A stretch of 64,000 bases of DNA from NCBI GenBank assembly GCA_016165875.1, contig JABBOT010000022.1, positions 1,391,333 through 1,455,332 on the forward strand. The letters are read 5' to 3'. Origin of the DNA: Acanthopleura granulata. Lineage: Eukaryota; Mollusca; Polyplacophora; Chitonida; Chitonidae. How positions within the stretch are numbered: position 1 is the first letter of the stretch; every line of letters starts with the position of its first letter. Position numbers and translations under genes: made by a program. Under the pieces are notes generated by a model. It worked only from the letters and a program-made list of their open reading frames with translations. It made no database searches and had not been told where the DNA came from. This document shows positions 49,301 to 61,300 of the stretch, piece after piece.

Positions 49301-52300
49301 CATTAAATATTGCATAGGAGCATTGCCATGCTGGTTGGTGCTGCCTGTTTGTCTGTCCATTTCTTTATAAATCTCTGTCGAAAATACTTTCCAGGTTTAC
49401 CAAACTTACACCACATGTACATTGAGGCAGAACCCTATTCATTTTTGGTCACCTTAGTTATTTTTTTTCAAGGTCATGTTTTATTTCGTGGTGTTTTCTG
49501 AGTGGCCTCGTAACAAGGGCAACACCCTTCTGATTCATTAAGGCAGACTATGGGTTAAAGGTGTTATTGATGTTATATATGTTGTCACAAAATGGACGGA
49601 GCTCCAAAGCTGGGTGTGAATACCTCCTGGGAAAAGCCGGGAGAATTCCATCCATCTGACATTTATCAACGATTGTTATGTTCGACATTATATAGGAGTC
49701 CGCGCAAGGAAACATATAGCCATATTCTTTGTCTTTGTAGGCCAGAGATGCCTTGGACCAATTCCACAAGAAATACAGAGCAGAAAGAAAGCAGTATTAT
49801 TTTTTGAGTTATTTAATACAAGGTAGGTGTAATCAGGGCCCTATCTAGAAAAAAATTATAGGCTCTTATTCAAAACCTCATAAACACAGCATGACTGTAC
49901 ATTAATAAATTTTATAAAATGCAACTCTCTTTGTTCCTTTCTAAGAACGTTTAAGTATGTGAATGACAGATATTTGTATGTAACTTAATTTTTTTATTGG
50001 TATACCATCATATTTGTGTTCAGTTTACTTGATATTTTTAAAACAGCTTGAATAGTTTGAAGCACCTTACAGTTTGGGGGCACAAAAGTTTTCCGGAACT
50101 AAAATGGCTCTAGATATGTCTCTGGTAATGTAGTCCATTATGTTGGCCCGTGGTACAGGTGCGAGTTCAAATCCAGCTTTTGTTCGCTATCCTAGAGTTT
50201 TATGTCTGCATGTTAGCTACAAGGTTCTACTCCTCTACCTGGTTTTCTATACAAATAAATGTGACTGCTGGTAGCTATCAGTAATAGTATATCTTCAACA
50301 CAACAGCTGTATATGTAGCAGTGAATGTCTTAAGTCATAATGATATTGGGAAATGCAGCCAGGTGAATTTCTGAGAAGCTATCTTGCTTCATTGTTACTA
50401 ACAAAAGTCCGTTGTTTTTCTGAACAATTACATGACCTTTGTTGAGTTTAATCTGCTTTTATTTCTGATATGTCTTACATTCCATTTGTCATTTGCTCAA
50501 GTGACTCTGATATGTTTGATTCCCACACGTGTAGATGACAGGAATAAACTGTTATTATATTAATTGGCAGAAAACCTGGATGGCAGTGAAGCACAATCTC
50601 CCGTAAGTGAAAATGTCATAGTTCTGTCAATATCTGTTTTTTTCGCTTTCTCTTTTGATAATTTGGGAATAATTTATTGCTGGTTTTGTTTGGTGTAATA
50701 CACATATCTCCTCTTTACAAATTTACAGATTTAATATGTTTAACGTGAACATGCTTTTCTTTTACAAACTTTAATGTTTTAATGTCTGCTGGTTCCTAGG
50801 CTGTCGTACACTTCCACTGTACAACATCTTTGCTACTTTGAGCTTATAGCTTTTTATGTTGTCCATGTTATTTTGTCCTCTAGCTCCAGTGTATATTGCC
50901 TGTGTTATTTTGTCTTCTAGCCCTATTCTACAAGGTCTGTGTTGTTTTGTCCTCTAGCTCCATATATAATACTGTGTCATTTTGTCCTCTACCTACAGTG
51001 TATGATGTTTGTGTTACTTCGTCCTCTTTGCCTGTGTTATTTTGTCTTCTAGCCCTATTCTACAAGGTCTGTGTTGTTTTGTCCTCTAGCTCCATATATG
51101 ATACTGTGTTACTTTGTCCTCTAACTCCAGTGTCCGACGCATGTGTTTTTTTTGTCCTCTAACCCCAGTGTACAACGCATGTGTTATTTTGTTCTCTAGC
51201 CTCAGTGCACAAGGCCTGTGTCATTTTGTCCTCTAGCTCCGTGTATGATGCCTATTTTATTTTGTCCTCTAGCTGTTTTGTCCCAGTGTGTGATGCCTGT
51301 GTTATTTTGGCTTATAGTTCCAGGGTATGAATGAATGATTATGACTGCACACCTCACCAACAGTTTCTCAGTCATCTAGGGTATGATGTTTGTGCTATTT
51401 TGTCCCCTACTTCCAGTTTCTTACGTCTGTTATTTTGTCCTCCAGCTCCAATGTATCATGCCTGTGATATTTTGTCTTGTAGCTCCAGTGTATTGTATCT
51501 CACAGGCAGTTTGACCTTGTGACACATCTTACAGTTTATCGACTACTACAGATCCAGTGGAATCAGTTTGCTCGGTGCGTATGCACTGCTCACCGTTGTC
51601 TGCATGTGCATGTGACTGACAGCTAACAAAACTGTAATGCACATATTGATGTCTCAGCATTATTAAAAATCATTCTTACATAAAACTATAACATAGCGCA
51701 ATTCTCCTTTAATAACACAGTGACATTGGATTAATCACAGAGTACTGGAGATTACTAAGTATGAGCCACTCAGTCACTTACAGGGCTTGTTGATAGACTG
51801 GTTGTATTTGAAGGGTAGTCATAAGAATAAGGAGAACTGATAAGTAGACAGTCACATGGATGCCTCACTGTAGCTGCACAGTCCCTCGTGTTGTTTAACT
51901 CAGTTTAGAATCTGCATGAAGAGGCCTCGCTGATCCATTTTGTGGGTGGCGCTGGTGGAGCACCACATCCTGAAATGGGATCAACTCCGCTGCCTGCTGT
52001 AGAGCTGGTGACCGGAGAAGTTTACACAGCCACCTGATTTCCCCATAATTCCCTCATTCCCATAATTTCAAATTTCAGAGGTTTATGGGCTTGAGAAACG
52101 CGAAAAACAGTTTGCTAAGAGTGATTGTCAGTGCCATAGTTTCATTTGGAACTGAGTATCTTTCAAAGCGTACCTGCGCTGAAATCCACAAGGTACAGGT
52201 GGAGAATAACAGCGTCTCAGCACAGATGGTGTACCTGTTGTTAACAGATCAACCAGCACCCCTGTTGTCCTAACCCTTCTCACCTTGTCGCTCTGTTCCA

Positions 52301-55300
52301 GATGCAGGTAGCCGTAGCTCACAAACAGCACGAGATACTAACACACAAAATCATGCTAAAGCTATTACAGGTGGACTGGAAAGCATTTGCAAGGTGGGTA
52401 TGTGGAAGAAAATCTGGGTGGGAAAAACTTCACACAGGGCTTTAACACAGCCTGAGGAACCAGGGTTCCCATAGGTGCCAGAAATTATGTATTTTGTATG
52501 TATTTGGATTTTAAGTCTTCATATATCAGGTGCATATATAATAATGCCTGAAAGTGCTTAAATTTCATCCATTTTCACTTAGTTTTACCTAAAGAGATTT
52601 TCCTCATTAAAATCTATTATAGTAATTATCTGCCCTTGACTATATTTTGTCAACTTTGTGCAGAGCATATCTCAGCAACTAATCGGGCATAGGATTCTCG
52701 AACTCACAGGAAGTGTGCAAAATGAACGGAACTTGTGCACTGTCAGGTTATATTTTCACATTTCTAAATATTTTAGAAGTTATCTGCCCTTGCGCATATG
52801 GCTCAAATTTGTGCACAGACCCAGTTCCTTCCATGACTTAATGTTCACCCACATGGACAGAGCGGACAGATTGTAACCTCCCCTGCTATTTTTCTTGCCA
52901 CGCATTTGTCCATGTCATTACTGAATCTATACCTCTGTGAAGTATGTCTTTTTTTTTTTGTTTTCTTTCGTTTGCATCTAATGCAGGTTGTGCATTTACA
53001 CACAAGTGCACTTAATCTCTTGAAATATATGGCTGCTATATTTCTATTTTTCTGGAGGGGAGGAGGGTTGATATACACTTTTGCAATGTCTGATTGCTTT
53101 CTGGAGGGGAGGAGGGTTGATATACATTTTTGCAATGTCTGATTGCTTTCTGGAGGGGAGGAGGGTTGATGTACACTTTTGCAATGTCTGATTGCTTTCT
53201 TGTAGAACTTCTGCAGTCATTATTACATGTATGTGTGCATGCACTTGTCAAGTGTTTATTAAAAATAACATAAAATTGTGAGATAAAAGCACTTTATTGT
53301 ATTGTTTGAATGTATTAAACTTACATTAAACTACGTAGCAGTAGATTTATTGAAGTTATAACAATACTAAAGATGTTGTACAATTGACTGTGACACATGT
53401 GCTTTATAACTGTAATGCATAAACCTGATATTAGACATGTGAGACATGTAACCTTGATATTTATCGATTTAGTTGCTTTTTTCTGAGCAAGTGCAGCTTG
53501 CAGTTTCCTGATTTTAAGTTCATGGACTTTTTTGAAAAATCATTATGTTTATTTAATATTTTGTAAGTTCCTAAATTTCCAGTTAAAGTGTAAAATTTTG
53601 TGTACGAAAGTATGATGTAATCAAAATCTAATTCCATTTACGTAAAACATCATAAGGAAATTATTGCCCAAAGAAAGACCACATGTTGTGGATCTTAAAT
53701 TAAAGCTGACTAAACTGAAAGGCTTTGATGCACGTACACCACAGGTCTCAGTCGAAGTTCCTCTCTGTTCCAGCCTGGGTGCGTGGGTAGCGGTTTTGTT
53801 CAACTTCTTCTTTATCCTCCTGTGGACAATCATGGGTGTGGCTGTGGAATATGACAAGAGGCATGTGTATGATCTGCCCAGTCAGTGGTGGAGAGTGGTG
53901 CTATTTGTGAGTAAATGTGTCATAGAGTGGACTATGATACAATGATGTAAAGTACAGTGTAAACAAGTTAATAGATTTACTATATTTAGTATTGTCGGCA
54001 GAGGTGAACTGTTCATGGTTTAAACCCGGAGAAAATCCGTTGTTCCAGTGATTAGAAACGGGTTCTAGTGTGATGTTTTGTAATCGATATTATTCCATGA
54101 TAGATTTGAATAAAAATGGTTTGCAGTTTCATGGCTTACAAAGGGTCACATCACAAGCTCTATGCCAAGGAAGCTCAGTACAGAAGTAAGCCAGAACATG
54201 ATGAATGGTGACAGTGCACCTGGGAAGTAAGACATGGTTGTACTTTTCTTGCAGATTGCTGCTGTTTTGTTGACTGCTTACCAGATTGCAGATGAGCTGA
54301 TAGAATACAACAGGTCCAGAAAGTCACATAATGTAAGTGATAGCAACAGGTCAACCTAGACATTTATGAGTGTGTATACTCACACTTTTGTACATGTAGT
54401 GTAGTGGCTTCCAAGAAACATCTCAAACTGAAAATTGCCTCAGTAAATATGTGGTAATGGCTGTTAAATTTTGTCATTCTTATTTCCTATGTTTGTATGC
54501 GATAGACCCTTGCGGCATGAATTCTGAGACATGCACAGAGCATTACGTTGGCTGACAAAAAATGGCAACAATAGCCAGAATTCTTTTTTTTTTTTTTTGT
54601 CGAGGCGACTTTGTATCAAAATATTGGTTCTTTCCACTGTGACGCTACAATTGAGACTCACATCATAGCACGATGATAAAGTGATGTCAGTGCCAACCAA
54701 AATCGAACATCATACATCTTGGTTGTTTCCCCGAACTGGCCTGTTGTTAGTTTATATTTGGCAAGAAATAATCAGTACAAATCTGGGCAGTCTGTGCTTT
54801 GCTCCAGGTGCCATGGTCATAAAATTACTTTGGACAGTTGTAAAGAGTTATATTCAGAATAATTTTATCATTTATTTCATTATTTTCACAAATAAAACTT
54901 TCACATATCAACAGTTTTTGTAAATATTGAAAGCATTGCAGTTTTTTCTTTAATCAACAGGAAATATATTACATGAAATTAGATGTGTTAAATTGTGTCC
55001 GTGTGTTAATCAACTCTAAAGGAAACATGTTTCCATCAGAGTTGATTAACACACTGACACAATTTAATCACTATTCTCTTATTAACACACGGACACGGAT
55101 TAATCACTATTCTCTTGGCGTCTATTTAAATGAAGAGCAAAAACATGAATCAAATATAAGAAATGACCTAACAAGAAAAAGTGCATTTTTAGAGGGAAAT
55201 AGATGTCAAAAAATATTACTTGTGAGGCCGAGTCTTCATTTTTTTCTCACCTGACATCATTCCACATGTACCTTCCACATAAACTTCCAAACCCTTTTCC

Positions 55301-58300
55301 AAGATTGAAAGAAGTTTCAGAATGGGGCAAAATGTGCAGCTTAGTATGGGATAAAATTTCAAGTCAGTTTTATTTTAAAGTTTGAATGAAAAGTGATGTT
55401 TGTTATGTCTACTCGTTGCAGAAATGGAAGGAATGGCGAGAGAAAGAGTTGGAGCGAGATATGGTGTACGCTCACCCTCAGTGGCCAGAGGAGGCCAACT
55501 TCCTGAGGCGGGAGACTGAGAATCTGGATAAGATCCGACCCAAGTACTTCAGTGACTGGTGGTAAGATACTAGTATAGCATTAGAAACTTTATTTAAAAC
55601 ATGTTCCACTTTAACCATGACAATAAAAAGTCATGAAATATTATTTGGTGCAGAAACTTAAATTTTCCAGTAAGAAATTACACCACCATCCAGAAAAACC
55701 TCAAAATGTATCTCCAAGATGAATAAAAATCAAACTGATAACTTAGTCATGGAATACTTTTGTGCTAAATACTGTATTTCATGTTTTTGAAATACCATGA
55801 CAGTACCTAAACATTGTGAGAGATTGTCTGTGTTCTGCTTCCTTACAGAAATGCTTTTTCCTTGCGGGAATGTTTTTGACTGGGTGTGTTACGTTGTCTT
55901 GCTGTATTTTTGTTTCTTTACAAGAATGTTTTTGACTGGGTGTGTTATGTTGTCTTGCTGTATTTTTGCTTCCTCGCAGGAACGTTTTTGACTGGGTGTG
56001 TTACGTTGTCTTGCTGTATTTTTGCTTCCTTGCAGGAACGTTTTTGACTGGGTGTGTTACGTTGTCTGGCTGTATTTTTGCTTCCTCGCAGGAATGTTTT
56101 TGACTGGGTGTGTTACGTTGTCTTGCTGTATTTTTGCTTCCTCGCAGGAATGTTTTTGACTGGGTGTGTTACGTTGTCTTGCTGTATTTTTGCTTCCTCG
56201 CAGGAATGTTTTTGACCGGGTGTGTTACGTTGTCTTGCTGTATTTTTGCTTCCTTGCAGGAATGTGTTTGACTGGTTGTGCTACATCCTCTTGCTCGCGT
56301 CTATCATCACTCATGTGGCTGACGTCATCGCCCACTCTGACACGCTGGCCCGCTGGCACATCCGCATCATAGCTGTCACCATCATCCTCCTTTGGCTGAG
56401 ACTCATGAAGAATGCTCGAGCTTTTGAGCGGCTAGGTAAGATATATCAGCACTCGGTACTGGCAAATTCTCTATATCTACGGTTGGGTGAGATATATCAG
56501 CACTCGGTACTGTCAAATTCTCTATATCTACAGTTGGGTGAGATATATCAGCGCTCGGTACTGGCAAATTCTCTATATCTATGGCTAGGTAAGATATATC
56601 AGCACTCGGTTCTGGCAAATTCTCTATATCTACGGTTGGGTGAGATATATCAGCGCTCGGTACTGGCAAATTCTCTATATCTATGGCTAGGTAAGATATA
56701 TCAGCACTCGGTTCTGGCAAATTCTCTATATCTACGGCTAGGTAAGATATATCAGCGCTTGGTACTGGCAAATTCTCTATATCTACGGCTAGGTAAGATA
56801 TATCAGCACTCGGTTCTGGCAAATTCTCTATATCTGCGGTTGGGTGAGATATATCAGCGCTTGGTACTGGCAAATTCTCTATATCTACGGTTGGGTGAGA
56901 TATATCAGCACTCGGTTCTGGCAAATTCTCTATATCTACGGTTGGGTGAGATATATCAGCACTTGGTACTGGCAAATTCTCTATATCTACGGCTAGGTAA
57001 GATATATCAGCACTCGGTACTGGCAAATTCTCTATATCTACGGTTGGGTGAGATATATCAGCACTCGGTACTGGCAAATTCTCTATATCTATGGCTAGGT
57101 AAGATATATCAGCACTCGTTTCTGGCAAATTCTCTATATCTACGGTTGGGTGAGATATATCAGCGCTCGGTACTGGCAAATTCTCTATATCTATGGCTAG
57201 GTAAGATATATCAGCACTCGGTTCTGGCAAATTCTCTATATCTACGGCTAGGTAAGATATATCAGCACTTGGTACTGGCAAATTCTCTATATCTACGGCT
57301 AGGTAAGATATATCAGCACTCGGTTCTGGCAAATTCTCTATATCTGCGGTTGGGTGAGATATATCAGCGCTTGGTACTGGCAAATTCTCTATATCTACGG
57401 TTGGGTGAGATATATCAGCACTCGGTTCTGGCAAATTCTCTATATCTACGGTTGGGTGAGATATATCAGCACTCGGTACTGGCAAATTCTCTATATCTAC
57501 GGCTAGGTAAGATATATCAGCACTCGGTTCTGGCAAATTCTCTATATCTACGGCTAGGTAAGATATATCAGCACTCGGTTCTGGCAAATTCTCTATATCT
57601 ACGGTTGGGTGAGATGTATCAGCACTCGTTTCTGGCAAATTCTCAATATCTACGGTTGGGTGAGATGTATCAGCGCTCGGTACTGGCAAATTCTCTATAT
57701 CTACGGCTAGGTAAGATATATCAGCACTCGGTTCTGGCGAATTCTCTATATCTACGGTTGGGTGAGATATATCAGCACTCGGTACTGGCAAATTCTCTAT
57801 ATCTACGGTTGGGTGAGATATATCAGTGTTCGGTACTGGCAAATTCTCTATATCTATGGCTAGGTAAGATATATCAGCACTCGGTTCTGGCAAATTCTCT
57901 ATATCTACGGTTGGGTGAGATATATCAGCACTCGGTACTGGCAAATTCTCTATATCTATGGCTAGGTAAGATATATCAGCACTCGGTTCTGGCAAATTCT
58001 CTATATCTACGGCTAGGTAAGATATATCAGCGCTTGGTACTGGCAAATTCTCTATATCTACGGCTAGGTAAGATATATCAGCACTCGGTTCTGGCAAATT
58101 CTCTATATCTGCGGTTGGGTGAGATATATCAGCGCTTGGTACTGGCAAATTCTCTATATCTACGGTTGGGTGAGATATATCAGCACTCGGTTCTGGCAAA
58201 TTCTCTATATCTACGGTTGGGTGAGATGTATCAGCACTCGTTTCTGGCAAATTCTCAATATCTACGGTTGGGTGAGATGTATCAGCGCTCGGTACTGGCA

Positions 58301-61300
58301 AATTCTCTATATCTACGGCTAGGTAAGATATATCAGCACTCGGTTCTGGCAAATTCTCTATATCTACGGTTGGGTGAGATATATCAGCACTCGGTTCTGG
58401 CAAATTCTCTATATCTATGGCTGGGTAAGATATATCAGCGCTCAGTACTGGCGAATTCTCTATATCTACGACTGGGTAAGATATATCAGCACTCGGTACT
58501 GTCAAATTCTCTATATCTACGGTTGGGTGAGATATATCAGCGCTCAGTGCTGTCGAATTCTTTATATCTATGGCTGGGTAAGATATATCAAGGCTCAGTA
58601 CTGTCGATTTCTTTATATCTACATGATTTTTTATGCATGTCTTCGAAACAAAAATTGATTTTTTTTTTTGTTTTTTGATTGTCTGTATAGTAAAACTTTC
58701 TTATTGTTTATGCCCACAGGGCCCTTCATCGTCATTTTGGCCCACATGTTTGGTGATGTGTTCAAATTTGCTTTCCTGTATCTGGTGTTTTTCATACCTT
58801 ATGGTAAGTGCAATACATTTACACAGATACATGTCTGCTTGATTCAGTCAACTTCGACATTAAAGATCTAAATCCAGTGTTCTTTGTTCAGTGTTAAAAA
58901 ACTGGTGGAGGATTTCTCAGTAAAATAAGGAAGAGAACGTGAGAAAAGTCGACTCGAAGAAAGAATATTTTTGCCTCTTGGAACATCTTTTGAAAAGAAA
59001 ACATGAAGAGTTTTTCATTTGCTTCAGATGAATGGGGTAAATCCAAGTTACATTTAACAAATGGATATGGGGACAATAAGGCTATGTGCATATTTTGAAG
59101 CAGTTCATGTATACCCTTTCATCCCGACACTAATGAATTATGGGTATATGTATAGTATCAAAGCTGTCTAATTTTCTTATTCCAGTGGCACTATAATAGT
59201 GCAAATAATGTCAGCTAGAGATTAAACGACGAATCTTCTTTTTTGCTTACCAGCTTGTGCATTTTGGATGATGTTTGGGGATAAAAAGTTCCCCGAGGGG
59301 CTGGCAGGCACCCCAAATGCCACGGAGATTGTAGTTAACCGTTTCCAGCACATAAACGAGGTGCTGTTCTCTCTGTTCCGCCTGACACTTGTGGATGAGT
59401 ACGATTATGATGTAAGTCAGTTTTATTCTCTCTCCTCCCATGGATGGGATGAAATTGCTGGTGTCGATCATCATTCTTTCTCTTTGTTTTCTCAAACTGT
59501 CACTGCCTCTGAGTATTGAAAAAAGGAATTCTTTATTTACTTAAAATCCCATACTTGCAAATATGATTGCACACATGTATATCCCTATCCTCCAAATGAA
59601 ACAGCAGTGATGTGTTTAGTTATCATCATTTAGACAAAAATAAGAGGACTATGAGGCTTTGTTCAGTACATTGTACAGAGGTCTCATGTGTGCAAAGTGT
59701 CACCTTGCTTGCTCACATGGTTAAAGTACTTGTTACTGTCTGGCCTTTGACAGTTTGTGTTCATCTTTGGTTCTTCAGGTTACGTCTCTAACATGGGAAA
59801 TTGGTCAGGTGCTCGGTGAAGGTTGGAGGTTCACTCCACCTATAAATCTGTGTGCCGTCAAGCAAAAGGGCAGATAAATGTGTATTGTCTTCGTTGTTCG
59901 GATTTAGTGGAGTTGTGCTACAGATTATGAATGTTTTATTGATGCATCCTCTTGTTTTGTCCTCTCAGAACATGAAGCTAGTAGACAGTTTGATGGCTGA
60001 CATTCTGTTGGGCAGCTGGTTTGCTCTATCAGCTATTCTCTGTCTCAACCTCTTCATTGCTCTACTCTCAGACACTTTCCAAAGGTGAGTATCAACAGTT
60101 AAGAAATCAAAGGCAAACTCATAATGGCTGCCACATCCCATGTAGGGTTTGTACTCAGGCCCGTGGTACAGTGAAGAACCAATATTAAGTGATAGGAGAT
60201 CCATGTGAAAAAACAGGATGTTAAGAAATTTGATGAACGTATTGACCAAACGAAAAAGTTTGGAATCTTGAATAATACTGTACAGTTTTACGCAATCCAC
60301 AAGAAAAGTGTTTTTGAAACTCCAACTGATACTTACTTAGCAAAGTGTTTATGTGTGCACTTAATTTGATAGCTGAATTAGTGCCTGGGCTGATGAGTGA
60401 GATTGCTTGCCCAAATCCAGTCTAGCTGGCTTCATTTTGTGTCTCTCTGGCTTGGTAGCTGAATTAAAGGTGGATTTCTAGAAACTTGACTGCCATCAAA
60501 TTAGAAAAGTATTCTTTGACTACGTCAATAAGGTCTATCAAATCCATCAGTAAATAATACCTGATTCATAATTTTCTTTTATAATTGTTCTTTTTCAGAG
60601 TTTACGACAATGCCCAAGCTAATGCAGTGATGCAGAAAGCCATTACAGTGTTGTCCATCTGGGACTCCCTGGGGAAAAAGCGAAAGAGAAAGTTCCTGGA
60701 TCGACTTAAGAAGCCGATAGAGGATGATTATGACGACGATGTGACAATTAGCGGAGATGAGGACCTGAAGAAAGTCACAATACAGATAAAGGTGACCAGC
60801 AGTTGGCTGAATTCCTTTCACATGAAATATACATGTAGAAGCTAATACCTACAGGGAGGGCATGTCGAAAAATAATCATATTTCTTTGCATGAATATTGG
60901 ATGTCAATAAACAACCGTGTATTTGACATAAACTGTTTCTGTAATAGTGGAATCGTGATTTGGGCCTGTCCATGATTTTGTAGGTGTATTTAGGCGCTTA
61001 TGTGTAGAGTATTATTGTGAGCAAGATCTCTTAGAACTGATTAATTAAGAGTGTAAATCTGGCTCATTCTGTCTTTTGACAGTTGTCAAGATCTTGTTAC
61101 TTTTTTAGGAATGTCAGTTTGGTTTTGTTTTTTGTTTTTTTTTCAAGCTTTACAGATTTTTGACCTTTGCAGTTTACCTTGAATATGTGTGATATATTGA
61201 GTAGGTCTGAACTAGTAAAGCATATGTGGGTGTGTTTCTAGATATTCCCCGTTATTAGTAATTGGAGGGGGGCTGGGGTGGGTTTCACTGGGGTGCCTAT

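Noticed and set aside
51535..51574. Possible exon (FIDYYRSSGISLL) between the pre-S1 exons
   Set aside because: Its phase does not connect to 52302, and joining 50602 directly to 52302 gives the expected linker sequence.
52078..52193. Phase-0 open stretch with acceptor and donor (MGLRNAKNSLLRV...)
   Set aside because: Phase would permit it, but the protein pattern is continuous without it (QSPMQVAVAHKQ) and it resembles nothing. Could still be a cassette exon.
56222..58678. 818-codon open frame as a free-standing repeat protein
   Set aside because: It is the S3-S4 exon running on into its own 51-bp tandem array. The true donor at 56436 and S5 exon at 58720 explain the gene without it. I kept it only as a possible alternative-splicing product.
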